Shown here piece after piece: positions 6,233-14,309 of a stretch of DNA of 46,515 nucleotides (positions are counted from its first letter, which is position 1; each line of letters begins with the position of its first letter). The position numbers and the translations under genes are program-made. The stretch covers positions 1 through 46,515 of IMG/VR virus record IMGVR_UViG_3300020190_000101; one strand, 5' to 3'. The DNA comes from a virus. Below the pieces are notes generated by a model, which saw only the letters and a list, made by a program, of their open reading frames with translations, did not search any database and had not been told where the DNA came from.

Positions 6233-8757
6233 TTAAGAAGCAAGGCAACAAGTTTGTAGTAACCAACAAGGCAGGCACTAAAGTATTGGGAACACACGGC
6301 AGCAAGCAAAAGGCACAAAAGCAACTAGCAGCAATTGAAATTTCAAAGGCAAAACATATGCACGAAAACAAATCATTCAAGGCGTTCCGTTCGGCTCTAA
6401 ACGAGAGCGAGTACTCGGAAGTTCTCACAGGTTACGGCAACCGCTCTGCACACAAGGACGGTGCGGGTCTGCATCACCTACAGTCTGCGGGTGCTCTTGC
6501 AGGCATCAATGCCATGCTTGCCACCATCGGCAAGGGCACATACCTTGACCCTAACGAAGCGTTCCTCAAGATGAAGGTGCGTCTAAATGTGGTGCAACTA
6601 GACTTCCCGTGGACTCCCCGTTCGTGGGACGGTGGCGTTGGTTCCTACGATATTCCTGTGGTGCAGTTTGGTCGCGTTGACGGCTACGACGCAAAAACAG
6701 GCGAGATTCGTTTTGACGGCAAGGCTAACCCCACAGGCGGATACACCGAACTGAATCTCCATGTGGATGTGGAACTCACCCCTGAATCGCTGTATGTGGT
6801 GACTGCTAAACTCACCCCATCAGTAGCCGTTGCAGAAAGCGTAGAGTCGGTGAAGGAAGAAACCGAAATTGATGAAGACTACCAAACTCCTGCTCGTGAA
6901 CGCGAACTTGCCAGAAAAATAGAGAAGCACGAAGACATTGCACAGCGTGGATACTCCGCTAGAATGACGAAGACAGGCAAGGCGGCAAAGCGTGGTGAAA
7001 AACTAGAAACCAAGCACGACGCTGCTTCACTCCGTCTACTCAAGCGTTCACGAAAAGAAGAAGAGTCACCCCGCACCTACGGTCGCGGTGGCAAACTTGT
7101 AAAGCGTGGTAGCCGTCACGAGGTCAAGGAAGAGATTGAGCAGATTGACGAGTTGAGCAAGGGCACAAAGGACGCATATGTTGCCAAGCGTGGCTCGCAA
7201 CTGTCGTCCATGCTGAGTGGACACAAGCATAGCAAGCAACTAACTGGCCCACAGCAAGCCAATGCCGTGAAGGGCATCAAGCGGGCTACTGGTGTCAAGG
7301 AAGAGGTTGAGATTGAGGAAGGTATAATTCGTGATACTGTTCAACGAGTCAAGAACAAACTGCATGGAGCAGGTGGATACACAGACAAAGAACTGGCAGC
7401 AATGCCAAAGCGTGTGTTTTATCCTGCAAGCCCTGCTGGTGAGCGGAAGAACAAGTTGATAGACTCCAAAAAGCCAGGAGACATATGGAAAACCAAAACG
7501 GACAGTTTTGGTCAACACAGGATAGGTGCAAAGAACAAATATGGTGAGGTTCGCTACTTTAGAAGTGGAAACAAAAAAATGGCAAAGAAGTGGAGTACTG
7601 GTGTCAAGGAAGAGGTTGAGGTTTCAGAAGAGTGGAAGTCTCTCAAAAAGACTAAAGCCGACCTGAATGCCATTCGTGCAAGTGGCAAGAAGGTAAGCGT
7701 TCAGCACGGTGAAGGCGATACCTTGTACCGCGTTTCCAAAGCCAAGAAGTCTGTCAAGGAAGATGTACAGACTGCTGAACGCAAGACAGAGATGAAGGCA
7801 AAGATAGCCGCTGCTTCAAAGAAGGAAAACAGAGCGAGTGAGGACTGGTGGAATGCGGCAGACGGCAGTAAGAAATACAAAAAAGCAGAAGCAAGTCATA
7901 AAGCGGCACAAGATGCACGGGCAAAGTTGATTGCTCAATACGCTAAAGAAAAGAAAGATGAAACCAAACTCTACGGCAAGGGTGGCAAGGTCGTAGCAAA
8001 GCGTAAGTGGAGTCCCGTGAAGGAAGAGATTGAGCAGATTGACGAGTTGAGCAAGAAGATTCTTGGCTCATATGTCAAGAAGGCTGCAAAGGATATTGAA
8101 GACCTCAGTTCTGATGCTGAATTTTATGGAAGAAATTCACAGTACCAAGAATTTGATAAAACTAGGGCTAAAATAAGACAACGCCACGCTGGTGTTGGTA
8201 AAGCCGTGAGGCGTATGACGAAGGAAGAGATTGAGCAGATTGACGAAGCAGGGCAAGCCAAACTAGAGCGTCTTGGCAAAGCCTACGACAAGGCACGAAT
8301 CGGCTCTCGCGGTGTTCTGAACCCTGAAAACAAGAAGCGTCTTGGTGATGCGTACTTCAAGATGCGTGACAAGGTTCTAGACAAGCGAAAGAAGCGTATT
8401 GAAAGCGGCACTTTCGACAAGGAAGCCGAAGTAAAGGCTGTGGTTGCAAAGAACAGAGGCACATTCGGCAAGGTGTTTGGCAAGAAGACCGTAAAGGAAG
8501 AACTGGTTGGCGGTCAGAAGAAACTTGACCTAAACAAGAACAAGCGTCTTGACTCACAGGATTTTGCTCTGCTTCGTGCCAAGAAGAAAAAGCCTATGGC
8601 TGAAGCCAAGACTAAGCAGTGGACTCCTCGCTTGGACAAACTAGTAGACAACCGTGATGCTGTTCGCAGCAAGCCCAAGAAAACCATCCTGACTCAAAAG
8701 GTGCAGGACGGCAAAAAGGTTGGTTCGGCTCGCCCCATCCGCAAGTACGAAGGATGA
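6229..8757 (+). CDS. Repeat-rich modular protein with KEE-IDE linkers
   Basis: The 842 aa product is highly charged and modular. It opens with a short basic module (about 1-42, KVLGTHGSKQKAQKQLAAIE). Then KSFKAFRSALNES (LNE/S at 57-60) resembles a capsid-targeting/cleavage peptide. A beta-rich domain with PWTPRSWDGG follows to about residue 200. The rest is at least eight segments separated by (V/T)KEE linkers, several reading EIEQIDELSK; IEE/G (362-365) and IDE/A (671-674) fit the prohead-protease consensus. Near the C terminus DLNKNKRLDSQD (767-778) matches a single EF-hand or dockerin calcium loop. It overlaps both neighbours by ATGA. It is probably a processed, DNA-associated or ejected head protein; function is inferred. 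Confidence 0.6.
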   Translation: MIKKQGNKFVVTNKAGTKVLGTHGSKQKAQKQLAAIEISKAKHMHENKSFKAFRSALNESEYSEVLTGYGNRSAHKDGAGLHHLQSAGALAGINAMLATIGKGTYLDPNEAFLKMKVRLNVVQLDFPWTPRSWDGGVGSYDIPVVQFGRVDGYDAKTGEIRFDGKANPTGGYTELNLHVDVELTPESLYVVTAKLTPSVAVAESVESVKEETEIDEDYQTPARERELARKIEKHEDIAQRGYSARMTKTGKAAKRGEKLETKHDAASLRLLKRSRKEEESPRTYGRGGKLVKRGSRHEVKEEIEQIDELSKGTKDAYVAKRGSQLSSMLSGHKHSKQLTGPQQANAVKGIKRATGVKEEVEIEEGIIRDTVQRVKNKLHGAGGYTDKELAAMPKRVFYPASPAGERKNKLIDSKKPGDIWKTKTDSFGQHRIGAKNKYGEVRYFRSGNKKMAKKWSTGVKEEVEVSEEWKSLKKTKADLNAIRASGKKVSVQHGEGDTLYRVSKAKKSVKEDVQTAERKTEMKAKIAAASKKENRASEDWWNAADGSKKYKKAEASHKAAQDARAKLIAQYAKEKKDETKLYGKGGKVVAKRKWSPVKEEIEQIDELSKKILGSYVKKAAKDIEDLSSDAEFYGRNSQYQEFDKTRAKIRQRHAGVGKAVRRMTKEEIEQIDEAGQAKLERLGKAYDKARIGSRGVLNPENKKRLGDAYFKMRDKVLDKRKKRIESGTFDKEAEVKAVVAKNRGTFGKVFGKKTVKEELVGGQKKLDLNKNKRLDSQDFALLRAKKKKPMAEAKTKQWTPRLDKLVDNRDAVRSKPKKTILTQKVQDGKKVGSARPIRKYEG

Positions 8758-8936
8758 AAGGCTTTTGGGAGTACATCCGTCTTCGCCCAAACAAGCCGTT
8801 AGTGTTTGAGGACATCTTTATTGGGCAGAGTCTTGAACTGCAACAGCCTGGTCCAGGAGACAATGTGGCTGACACCGACCTATCACCCAAAGAAAAGCAG
8901 AACAAGTTCAAGAAAAAGCAAGCCCTGAAAAAGTAA
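8754..8936 (+). CDS. Small hypothetical protein, 60 aa
   Basis: The ATG overlaps the stop of the repeat-rich protein (ATGA), so translation is probably coupled. The N terminus MKGFWEYIRLRPNKPLVFED is followed by a Pro/Gly/Asp stretch and a Lys-rich tail ending KKKQALKK. It has no membrane segment and no recognised family. Position suggests an accessory to the neighbouring virion proteins. Confidence 0.5.
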   Translation: MKGFWEYIRLRPNKPLVFEDIFIGQSLELQQPGPGDNVADTDLSPKEKQNKFKKKQALKK

Positions 8937-8951
8937 CAACCCGTTTTCGTC

Positions 8952-9335
8952 ATGGATTTCAAGACACTCAACCGCGATAACTTTCTTCTGTATGCAATGG
9001 GACGGTACACCAACCCCCAATGTGAGGGCATGGGTGAGTTCAACGAAGACCTGAATCGTATCAAATATGTGAAACGGTTACTTAAAAAATACAAGCGTAG
9101 TGGTCGGCTTCGTCCCATCCTGCTGCTGAACCACCTGACTGTATTAGGAAATGTGTTTACCCCACTGGGTGCGGCTCGTATGCTATTTTTCAAATTAGAA
9201 CCTGACTTGCACCCGTCCCTGAAAACCGCTCTTCTGTATCTGAACTACATAGGAGAAGGGATGGTATTGGACGATACCCCCGTAGACACCGTTTCGATGG
9301 ACGGACGGCTTGGAGAGGTTTTAAGGAGGCTATAA
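8952..9335 (+). CDS. Conserved hypothetical phage protein, 127 aa
   Basis: A mostly helical protein with a basic patch (IKYVKRLLKKYKRSGRLRP), then LLLNHLTVLGNVF and LKTALLYLNYIGEGM. I recall proteins of this general pattern in T4-like cyanophages annotated as hypothetical, so it is probably a conserved core-genome gene. There is no clear ribosome site before ATG 8952, but the stop overlaps the next start (TAATG at 9333). The function is unknown. Confidence 0.6.
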   Translation: MDFKTLNRDNFLLYAMGRYTNPQCEGMGEFNEDLNRIKYVKRLLKKYKRSGRLRPILLLNHLTVLGNVFTPLGAARMLFFKLEPDLHPSLKTALLYLNYIGEGMVLDDTPVDTVSMDGRLGEVLRRL

Positions 9336-9829
9336 TGCCCAATAGTGCGGTCACAGCATTCTTCGCTGGTGGTCAGTCCATCAAGGCGTGGTGTCTGATT
9401 GGATTTAATGGAACTCTTGCAGGTCCATCGGTTTCAAATTTTATAAACGGATATAACCTGACTTTTGATGACGCTGCTTATAGTGCACAGGTAGCAGCAA
9501 CAACCTCAAGTCAACAGGGAATAAGCACAGGAGCCATTCCGTTTAAATTTGTTACTCCCATGCCCACCAAAAACTATAAAATATTTGTGCAACCACGAAC
9601 CGTGAGCAACAATACTCTGTACTCTGAAAGCGGTAGAGCATTTTTTGCCCACGCCTTAAATACAAGCCAATACCCTAAAACAGTGAACGGTTTTTGGGTT
9701 AGATTTGGAATGCAGTTAAGAGCAACCGATACTTTTTTGACAAATATACTAAACAGACCAGATTACGGTGAAATACTAAATCGCACCGTTGCAAGTGCAA
9801 CATATCAACTACAGGTGGTGGTGCTATGA
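9335..9829 (+). CDS. Small tail/fibre-type structural protein
   Basis: ATG 9335 follows a strong AAGGAGG site and overlaps the previous stop. The 164 aa protein is rich in Thr, Ser, Asn and aromatic residues, predicted mostly beta, with no catalytic motif or signal peptide. It overlaps the start of the large fibre-like protein by four bases, and both contain an early A(W)C(L/V) stretch (IKAWCLIGF here, DAWCVFEI there). That suggests related attachment modules. Likely a tail or baseplate component. Confidence 0.55.
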   Translation: MPNSAVTAFFAGGQSIKAWCLIGFNGTLAGPSVSNFINGYNLTFDDAAYSAQVAATTSSQQGISTGAIPFKFVTPMPTKNYKIFVQPRTVSNNTLYSESGRAFFAHALNTSQYPKTVNGFWVRFGMQLRATDTFLTNILNRPDYGEILNRTVASATYQLQVVVL

Positions 9830-12417
9830 CAAGTGTTCGTGGAACTTTTGGAAACGCTGCTCTGTCTAGACCCGCTGCTGATGCGTGGTGTGTGTTTGAG
9901 ATTGATGGCGGAAACCCACCAATTCTTTTAGACTCTCATGGCGTTGGTTCTGTTTCCCGAGTTCAGACAGGTGTGTATCGCGTGTCATTCACAAACCCTG
10001 AAAGATTTGCTAGTGGTGCGTATGTTGGATTGGTGCAGAATGAACTAGGAAACGCATCATCAGGTTACGGTGTAGCAATGGTTCACGGCACGACTGGAAA
10101 CTCGGGTGTAACTGCTAGTGGTGCTAGTGCGTCTTGTGATATTGTTAGTATTGGTTTTACCCCTCAAGATATAAGTATTCCTACTTCTGCTGTGGATTTA
10201 AGCAATACAGTCAAGGCAAAAATCAACGCTGCGTTTTTCTGTCTGCGTAGTGATAGTGATACAAACAAAACATCGGTTGCGAATCTGCTGAAGTGGAGTG
10301 AAGATTTTAATCTATGGGCTAATAATGGGGCTTCTGTGGCTGGCAGTATCAGCAAGTCTTCAACCGTATTGGCTCCTTTTAGCGGTGCAAGTGCAACCAA
10401 CTACAACAGCAACGCATCAAATCCAAGCGGAAACTATGTTGCACAGATAGCAACCAAAGACGGAATACACAGAAAAACATACACATTCTCTGTGTACGCC
10501 CGAGCAGGAAGTGGACTAACAGCAACCGTAATGTGTGGTGGGGTAGGTAATAATTTTGGTTTTAACTACAACTTGTCTACATCAGCGGTTACGCTGTATC
10601 CTAACAGTACACCGTTTAGCAACGGAGCAACCTGTAGTGGACGAATGGTTGATGTTGGAGACGGATGGAAGCGTTGCATTTTGACATACATCCCAACAAC
10701 AACGGGTCAATCTGTTCCACTCATTACCAATATAGAAGGGACAGCGAATAAAAACTTTTACATATGGGGTTCTCAACTAGAAGAAGGAACAGTAGTCACT
10801 CCGTATATTAAAACCACAGCCACGGCTCCTGTTTACGGCAACCAAGACCTGCTTATAGACACCCATCCAGGAACCAACGGATTCGGTGTTGGTAGCCGCC
10901 AAAATCTTTTCAAACACAGTGAAACATTCACCAATGCGTATTGGACAAAATCAAGAATAGGCATATCGGCTGGTGGTTACACTGCACCAAACGGCACAAC
11001 CACGGCTATGAAACTCCACGAACTTGACCCATCAGACCCGTCGTCCACACCAAGCAGCGGATTTTATTACAAATCCATACGAACCATTGCTACTCCAATA
11101 GGTTCAACTTGTGGAAACGGTAATTACACCGTTAGTATTTTTGCAAAAGCAGCAGAAAGGCAGTATCTTACTGTTACTGATTTTAAATACGGCTCATTTG
11201 GTCAGTTCGTTGTTGATTTGACCAATGGCAATATTACACAGAATGCCTCAAATCTGTCTGCAAAAACTATTCCGTATGGAAACGGATGGTGGAGAGTGGT
11301 GGTTAGTTACAGAACGCCAACCACATTAACCACTGGAACCCATTCTTTTGGTTTTGCACCAAATCCAGGTTCAACAGTCAATTCGCAATACGGCCCATCC
11401 AGTGCAGGAGTATCAGGCAGCGGCATACTCATATGGGGAGCACAACTAGAACAGGGAACAGTGTTTGGTGAGTACACACCAACAGGTGCAGCCGTGGCAG
11501 GAACCACCTACGCTCGCTTGGCAGGCAACACCTACCCGTCTGCGGTGACAGGCATCGGAAACAGAGGCGAAGCCACAGCATGGGGAACCATTGTGATTCC
11601 TTCAAACTCAGGTGGGTCTACCCCTGTGTCTGCTTATTTGGAAAATTCTTACGGGGTTGCCAGTGTGGGAGCACGAAGCAATTCTGTATTTGATGTGCTT
11701 TTCACCGAAAGGTTGTCAAGCAATGCGTACTGTGTGATTACAGGCACAGAACAGGAAAGTGTACATCTTCCAGAAAGTGGTGTTGGGCTTGACGGCTCCA
11801 TTCCACCAACAGACGAATACACTATGAATATTTTGAGAAACGAAAGCACCGCTGAATCACAAAAAACAAGAGACGGGTTCACAATTACTTGTTTGCGTCA
11901 AGTACCCCCATCAAACTACATCTCTGTGGACACTACTGTTGGTACTACATTTGCAGGTGATGCCACTTACAAAATTTTGAAGGAGCACACCACAACCAGT
12001 ACATCAAGCAGCATCTACCTGAAGTGGGACTCCTTGATTACTAATGGTTCGTATTGGTACAGACTTAAAGTGCAAAGAAACCGTGCAGGAGTAACCACCG
12101 ACCTACAAGACGCATATTACACCAGTTTCTACGACTACCGAGTTGGTCACACGCAAAATGTTCACTCGTATCACACAATGAAATATGATGTTTCAGGAAA
12201 CCAAAACGGTGACAAATACATTATTAGCGGAGTTGCGTCCACAACTGACGGAACAGCAGTCGCGGGTGGTTCATCGCAAACACTACAACTAACAAATTTT
12301 GTGGCATTCAATAGAAACTGCAATTTTACTCCACAGGCTGTTCACTACCAGCGAGGCAGAACTCAACGAATACACTTTATAGTGTTTGGAGGACAGCAGA
12401 CAAATGGCACACCGTAA
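9826..12417 (+). CDS. Large tail fibre/adhesin with two carbohydrate-binding-like modules
   Basis: 863 aa, Ser/Thr/Asn/Gly-rich and beta-structured. Two copies of one module are visible: residues 153-330 (NLLKWSEDFNLW to FYIWGSQLEEGTVVTPYI) and 360-552 (NLFKHSETFTNAYW to ILIWGAQLEQGTVFGEYTPT). This type of module occurs in phage receptor-binding proteins and is thought to bind sugars. An N-terminal repeat of about 150 residues comes before, and a beta-rich C-terminal part (about 570-863) ends in FIVFGGQQTNG. It overlaps the preceding gene by ATGA and lies upstream of the lysis-like genes. It is probably a host-recognition fibre; the receptor is unknown. Confidence 0.7.
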   Translation: MTSVRGTFGNAALSRPAADAWCVFEIDGGNPPILLDSHGVGSVSRVQTGVYRVSFTNPERFASGAYVGLVQNELGNASSGYGVAMVHGTTGNSGVTASGASASCDIVSIGFTPQDISIPTSAVDLSNTVKAKINAAFFCLRSDSDTNKTSVANLLKWSEDFNLWANNGASVAGSISKSSTVLAPFSGASATNYNSNASNPSGNYVAQIATKDGIHRKTYTFSVYARAGSGLTATVMCGGVGNNFGFNYNLSTSAVTLYPNSTPFSNGATCSGRMVDVGDGWKRCILTYIPTTTGQSVPLITNIEGTANKNFYIWGSQLEEGTVVTPYIKTTATAPVYGNQDLLIDTHPGTNGFGVGSRQNLFKHSETFTNAYWTKSRIGISAGGYTAPNGTTTAMKLHELDPSDPSSTPSSGFYYKSIRTIATPIGSTCGNGNYTVSIFAKAAERQYLTVTDFKYGSFGQFVVDLTNGNITQNASNLSAKTIPYGNGWWRVVVSYRTPTTLTTGTHSFGFAPNPGSTVNSQYGPSSAGVSGSGILIWGAQLEQGTVFGEYTPTGAAVAGTTYARLAGNTYPSAVTGIGNRGEATAWGTIVIPSNSGGSTPVSAYLENSYGVASVGARSNSVFDVLFTERLSSNAYCVITGTEQESVHLPESGVGLDGSIPPTDEYTMNILRNESTAESQKTRDGFTITCLRQVPPSNYISVDTTVGTTFAGDATYKILKEHTTTSTSSSIYLKWDSLITNGSYWYRLKVQRNRAGVTTDLQDAYYTSFYDYRVGHTQNVHSYHTMKYDVSGNQNGDKYIISGVASTTDGTAVAGGSSQTLQLTNFVAFNRNCNFTPQAVHYQRGRTQRIHFIVFGGQQTNGTP

Positions 12418-12634
12418 ACTGAAACGATTCGCGGCATTCACAGAGCAAGAAGGCGGCGGCACAGGCTTGCCCACATCAGCCCCTACCAACACTGTTGGCG
12501 GTGGAAAAATTGCAGGTTTAGGCAGCGATATCCCCCCTGTTCCTGCTAAAAAGCGGTTTAATATTTTAAAGAGGAAGACTGCTAAACTACTAAATAATAG
12601 AGTGATTGAACACAACACTTTAGACAAGGAGTGA
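12404..12634 (+). CDS. Small hypothetical protein, 76 aa
   Basis: I choose ATG 12404, ten bases after GGAGGA (12388-12393), rather than the earlier in-frame TTG at 12386. The gene begins inside the last codons of the fibre gene in another frame. The product MAHRKLKRFAAFTEQEGGG has a central Gly/Pro-rich linker and a basic C terminus (KKRFNILKRKTAKLLNNR). It has no membrane segment and is not recognised. Position just before the holin candidate suggests late expression. Confidence 0.55.
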   Translation: MAHRKLKRFAAFTEQEGGGTGLPTSAPTNTVGGGKIAGLGSDIPPVPAKKRFNILKRKTAKLLNNRVIEHNTLDKE

Positions 12635-12636
12635 GT

Positions 12637-13077
12637 ATGCCATTTACACCTGAACTACTATCATTGGTTGGCGGTGGAGCCGCAGGCTTTCTGTTCCGCT
12701 ACATGGCGCAAAAGTCGCAAGACCAAAAAGAACTGTTTGAGCGTCTGCTGACTGCCAACAAGCAAACCACAGAAAACCAAGACAAAGCAGCACAACGAGT
12801 TCCTATTGATATTGGCAAGAGTGTGCGTCAGATTATAGTGCTGGCTATTCTGTTTGCTACCTTGTTGGCTCCGTTTATTCTGCCGTTTTTTGGGCTTCCC
12901 ACTTTTGTGGAAGTGGACTCCACAACTCCTGAAGGGTTGTTTGGGCTGATTCCACAAAGCACCAAAAAGTTCTTTGTGGAAATTAACGGCTACCTATTCA
13001 CATCAGAAAATCGTCAAATTCTTTTGAGCATCATAGGTTTCTATTTTGGCTCCGCTACTGCGTCCAACAAATCATAA
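12637..13077 (+). CDS. Holin-like membrane protein
   Basis: ATG 12637 has AAGGAG at ideal spacing; GTG 12631 in frame is less likely. The 146 aa protein has a short hydrophobic N-terminal segment (LLSLVGGGAAGFLF), a charged linker (QKSQDQKELFERLLTANK), a long membrane segment (QIIVLAILFATLLAPFILPF) and a C-terminal one (ILLSIIGFYFGSATASNKS). That ending resembles three-TM holins of alphaproteobacterial phages and GTAs. A holin forms inner-membrane holes that release or activate the endolysin. The spanin-like gene follows directly. No cell-wall enzyme is adjacent; a lysozyme-like gene lies at 36515. Confidence 0.6.
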   Translation: MPFTPELLSLVGGGAAGFLFRYMAQKSQDQKELFERLLTANKQTTENQDKAAQRVPIDIGKSVRQIIVLAILFATLLAPFILPFFGLPTFVEVDSTTPEGLFGLIPQSTKKFFVEINGYLFTSENRQILLSIIGFYFGSATASNKS

Positions 13078-13086
13078 GGAGCACCC

Positions 13087-13386
13087 ATGAAAAAGTTTTA
13101 TCTGATTGCTTTGGGTCTATTGGCTGCGTGTGACACCGCTCCAAAAATTGTGCCTGACACATCGGGCGACAGTATAATAATGAAACGGTTGGATTGGGAC
13201 ATTGCTCACGGAGGCAGCGGTGCGTCGTGGGGATGGGTGCTGTGGTATCTTCCTATTGTTGCCCTGCTGTTTGCGTGGGCATGGAAAGAATGGGTTCGCC
13301 CGTCCATCAATGCTCTTGAAAATGAAGACATTGACAAGCAGCGGGAAGTCCACTCCAAGCCTAAAGACAACAAGCCTGACGCTTAA
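13087..13386 (+). CDS. Lipoprotein with internal TM segment, unimolecular spanin candidate
   Basis: 99 aa. The N terminus MKKFYLIALGLLAAC is a lipoprotein signal with lipobox LAAC (Cys 15). A single membrane helix (about 48-64, WGWVLWYLPIVALLFAWAW) is followed by a charged tail. A lipid anchor plus a C-terminal TM is the layout of T1 gp11-type u-spanins, which link and fuse inner and outer membranes. The roughly 33-residue periplasmic stretch is short for that task, so this is a candidate only. Its stop and that of the convergent RuvC-like gene share one TTAA palindrome. Confidence 0.5.
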   Translation: MKKFYLIALGLLAACDTAPKIVPDTSGDSIIMKRLDWDIAHGGSGASWGWVLWYLPIVALLFAWAWKEWVRPSINALENEDIDKQREVHSKPKDNKPDA

Positions 13387-13958
13387 TCTTCGGTTCCGCC
13401 TGCACGAAGTGTTTCCCACATCTTCTTGCAGATATAGTACGAGTCCACAATATCTGAAACAGGGCTAGCCACTTCCTTACGGTTGGGGGCTAGTACTGCT
13501 TTCAGGTGCATTCCTGTTTCCCACACAAACGCATCGTACATTTGGGTTTTGTCTGCGTTGCCCTTGCCTGCCGCAAATTTCTTGACTTCGGTGGGTGGAA
13601 TAATTGTGAGTGGAACACCCAAGTGGTATATTTTATATTTCAGAATTCCTGTGTTCTCTGCAATGTGGAACACCCGACCACTTGCAGAGTAAGCGTAGCC
13701 CTCAAGTGCAATGTGTGAACAGCCCATGACTATATCAATTGCCCAGTCTGCAATGGTTTCGTATCGCTGTTGGTCAGAGTTCCAATCGGACAGCCGCTCC
13801 CCGTAAATATTCATGGTGCGAATTTCTGATTGCTTCTTGTTCTCGGTCAGGAAATAGAACGAGCAGTACTCGTGGCTCCACGGCAGCGTGTTGTCTGGAT
13901 TGTTGTACAGACACACGGCTGGGCCACAAAGCGAATAATCAATTCCTGCTATCACCAT
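13383..13958 (-). CDS. RuvC-like Holliday junction resolvase
   Basis: 191 aa with the RuvC/RNase H fold signatures: IAGIDYS (catalytic Asp 7), HIALEGYAY (Glu), IIPPTEVKKFAAGKGNADK (the Lys/Gly-rich substrate loop) and DIVDSYYIC (C-terminal Asp). It would cut branched recombination intermediates before packaging, in the place of T4 gp49 (a different fold). It converges with the spanin-like gene and diverges from the coiled-coil gene at 14008. A CCTAAATA box ends only five bases before the ATG and there is no ribosome site, so the message could be leaderless. Confidence 0.8.
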   Translation of the reverse strand: MVIAGIDYSLCGPAVCLYNNPDNTLPWSHEYCSFYFLTENKKQSEIRTMNIYGERLSDWNSDQQRYETIADWAIDIVMGCSHIALEGYAYSASGRVFHIAENTGILKYKIYHLGVPLTIIPPTEVKKFAAGKGNADKTQMYDAFVWETGMHLKAVLAPNRKEVASPVSDIVDSYYICKKMWETLRAGGTED

Positions 13959-13963
13959 ACAGG

Positions 13964-13971
13964 TATTTAGG
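13964..13971 (-). promoter_or_regulatory. Candidate late promoter box CCTAAATA (leftward)
   Basis: CCTAAATA on the minus strand, mirrored by the same box on the plus strand at 13980. The two form an 8-bp inverted repeat with an 8-base spacer. This copy would drive the RuvC-like gene, whose ATG follows after only five bases. Confidence 0.45.
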
Positions 13972-13979
13972 GAACCCAG

Positions 13980-13987
13980 CCTAAATA
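13980..13987 (+). promoter_or_regulatory. Candidate late promoter box CCTAAATA (rightward)
   Basis: This is the rightward half of the divergent pair. It precedes the AAAGGAGG ribosome site and ATG 14008, leaving room for a leader of about a dozen bases. Confidence 0.5.
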
Positions 13988-14007
13988 CAGGAAAGGAGGA
14001 TTCAATA

Positions 14008-14232
14008 ATGTTTCCAATGACACCATCACAGCCACAAGAAAATTACAATGAAACCGTGCTTATCCCTCTGCTAGAGAAGCGGGTTCACGCCCTGACTAGC
14101 AATGTAATTCTAGCCGAAGCCAAACTAGAGATTGCTCTCAAGGAAAAGGCAGAACTACAGAAGCGTTTGGATGAGGCACTTGCAGCAGCAAAGCCTGTAG
14201 AGACTCCTGCTGTTGTTGAAGACGGGGCTTAA
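14008..14232 (+). CDS. Small coiled-coil protein, 74 aa
   Basis: Strong ribosome site (AAAGGAGGA, 13992-14000). The protein has a helical core with heptad pattern (LLEKRVHALTSNVILAEAKL, then KEKAELQKRLDEALAAAK) and a disordered acidic tail. No signal or TM. It is the only plus-strand gene after 13386 and has its own promoter box. A chaperone or scaffold-like role is possible; the family is not recognised. Confidence 0.6.
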   Translation: MFPMTPSQPQENYNETVLIPLLEKRVHALTSNVILAEAKLEIALKEKAELQKRLDEALAAAKPVETPAVVEDGA

Positions 14233-14309
14233 AACCCCATTGCTCGGGCAAGCAGTACACCCACGCAAAAACTAATACCACACACTAGGGCTTTCTGTAG
14301 TCTACTCAT
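14229..14309 (-). CDS. Possible 26-aa membrane peptide
   Basis: The ATG overlaps the stop of the protease gene (ATGA), suggesting coupled translation. The product starts MSRLQKALVCGISFCVGVLL and ends RAMGF: a short basic head and one hydrophobic segment long enough to enter a membrane. It converges with, and overlaps the stop of, the coiled-coil gene. The short length makes chance likely; the coupling and hydrophobicity argue for it. Confidence 0.3.
   Translation of the reverse strand: MSRLQKALVCGISFCVGVLLARAMGF

Noticed and set aside
14221-14240. GGGG-CTTAAAA-CCCC palindrome at the convergent gene ends as a terminator
   Set aside because: Only four GC pairs, a 7-base loop and no T-run on either strand.
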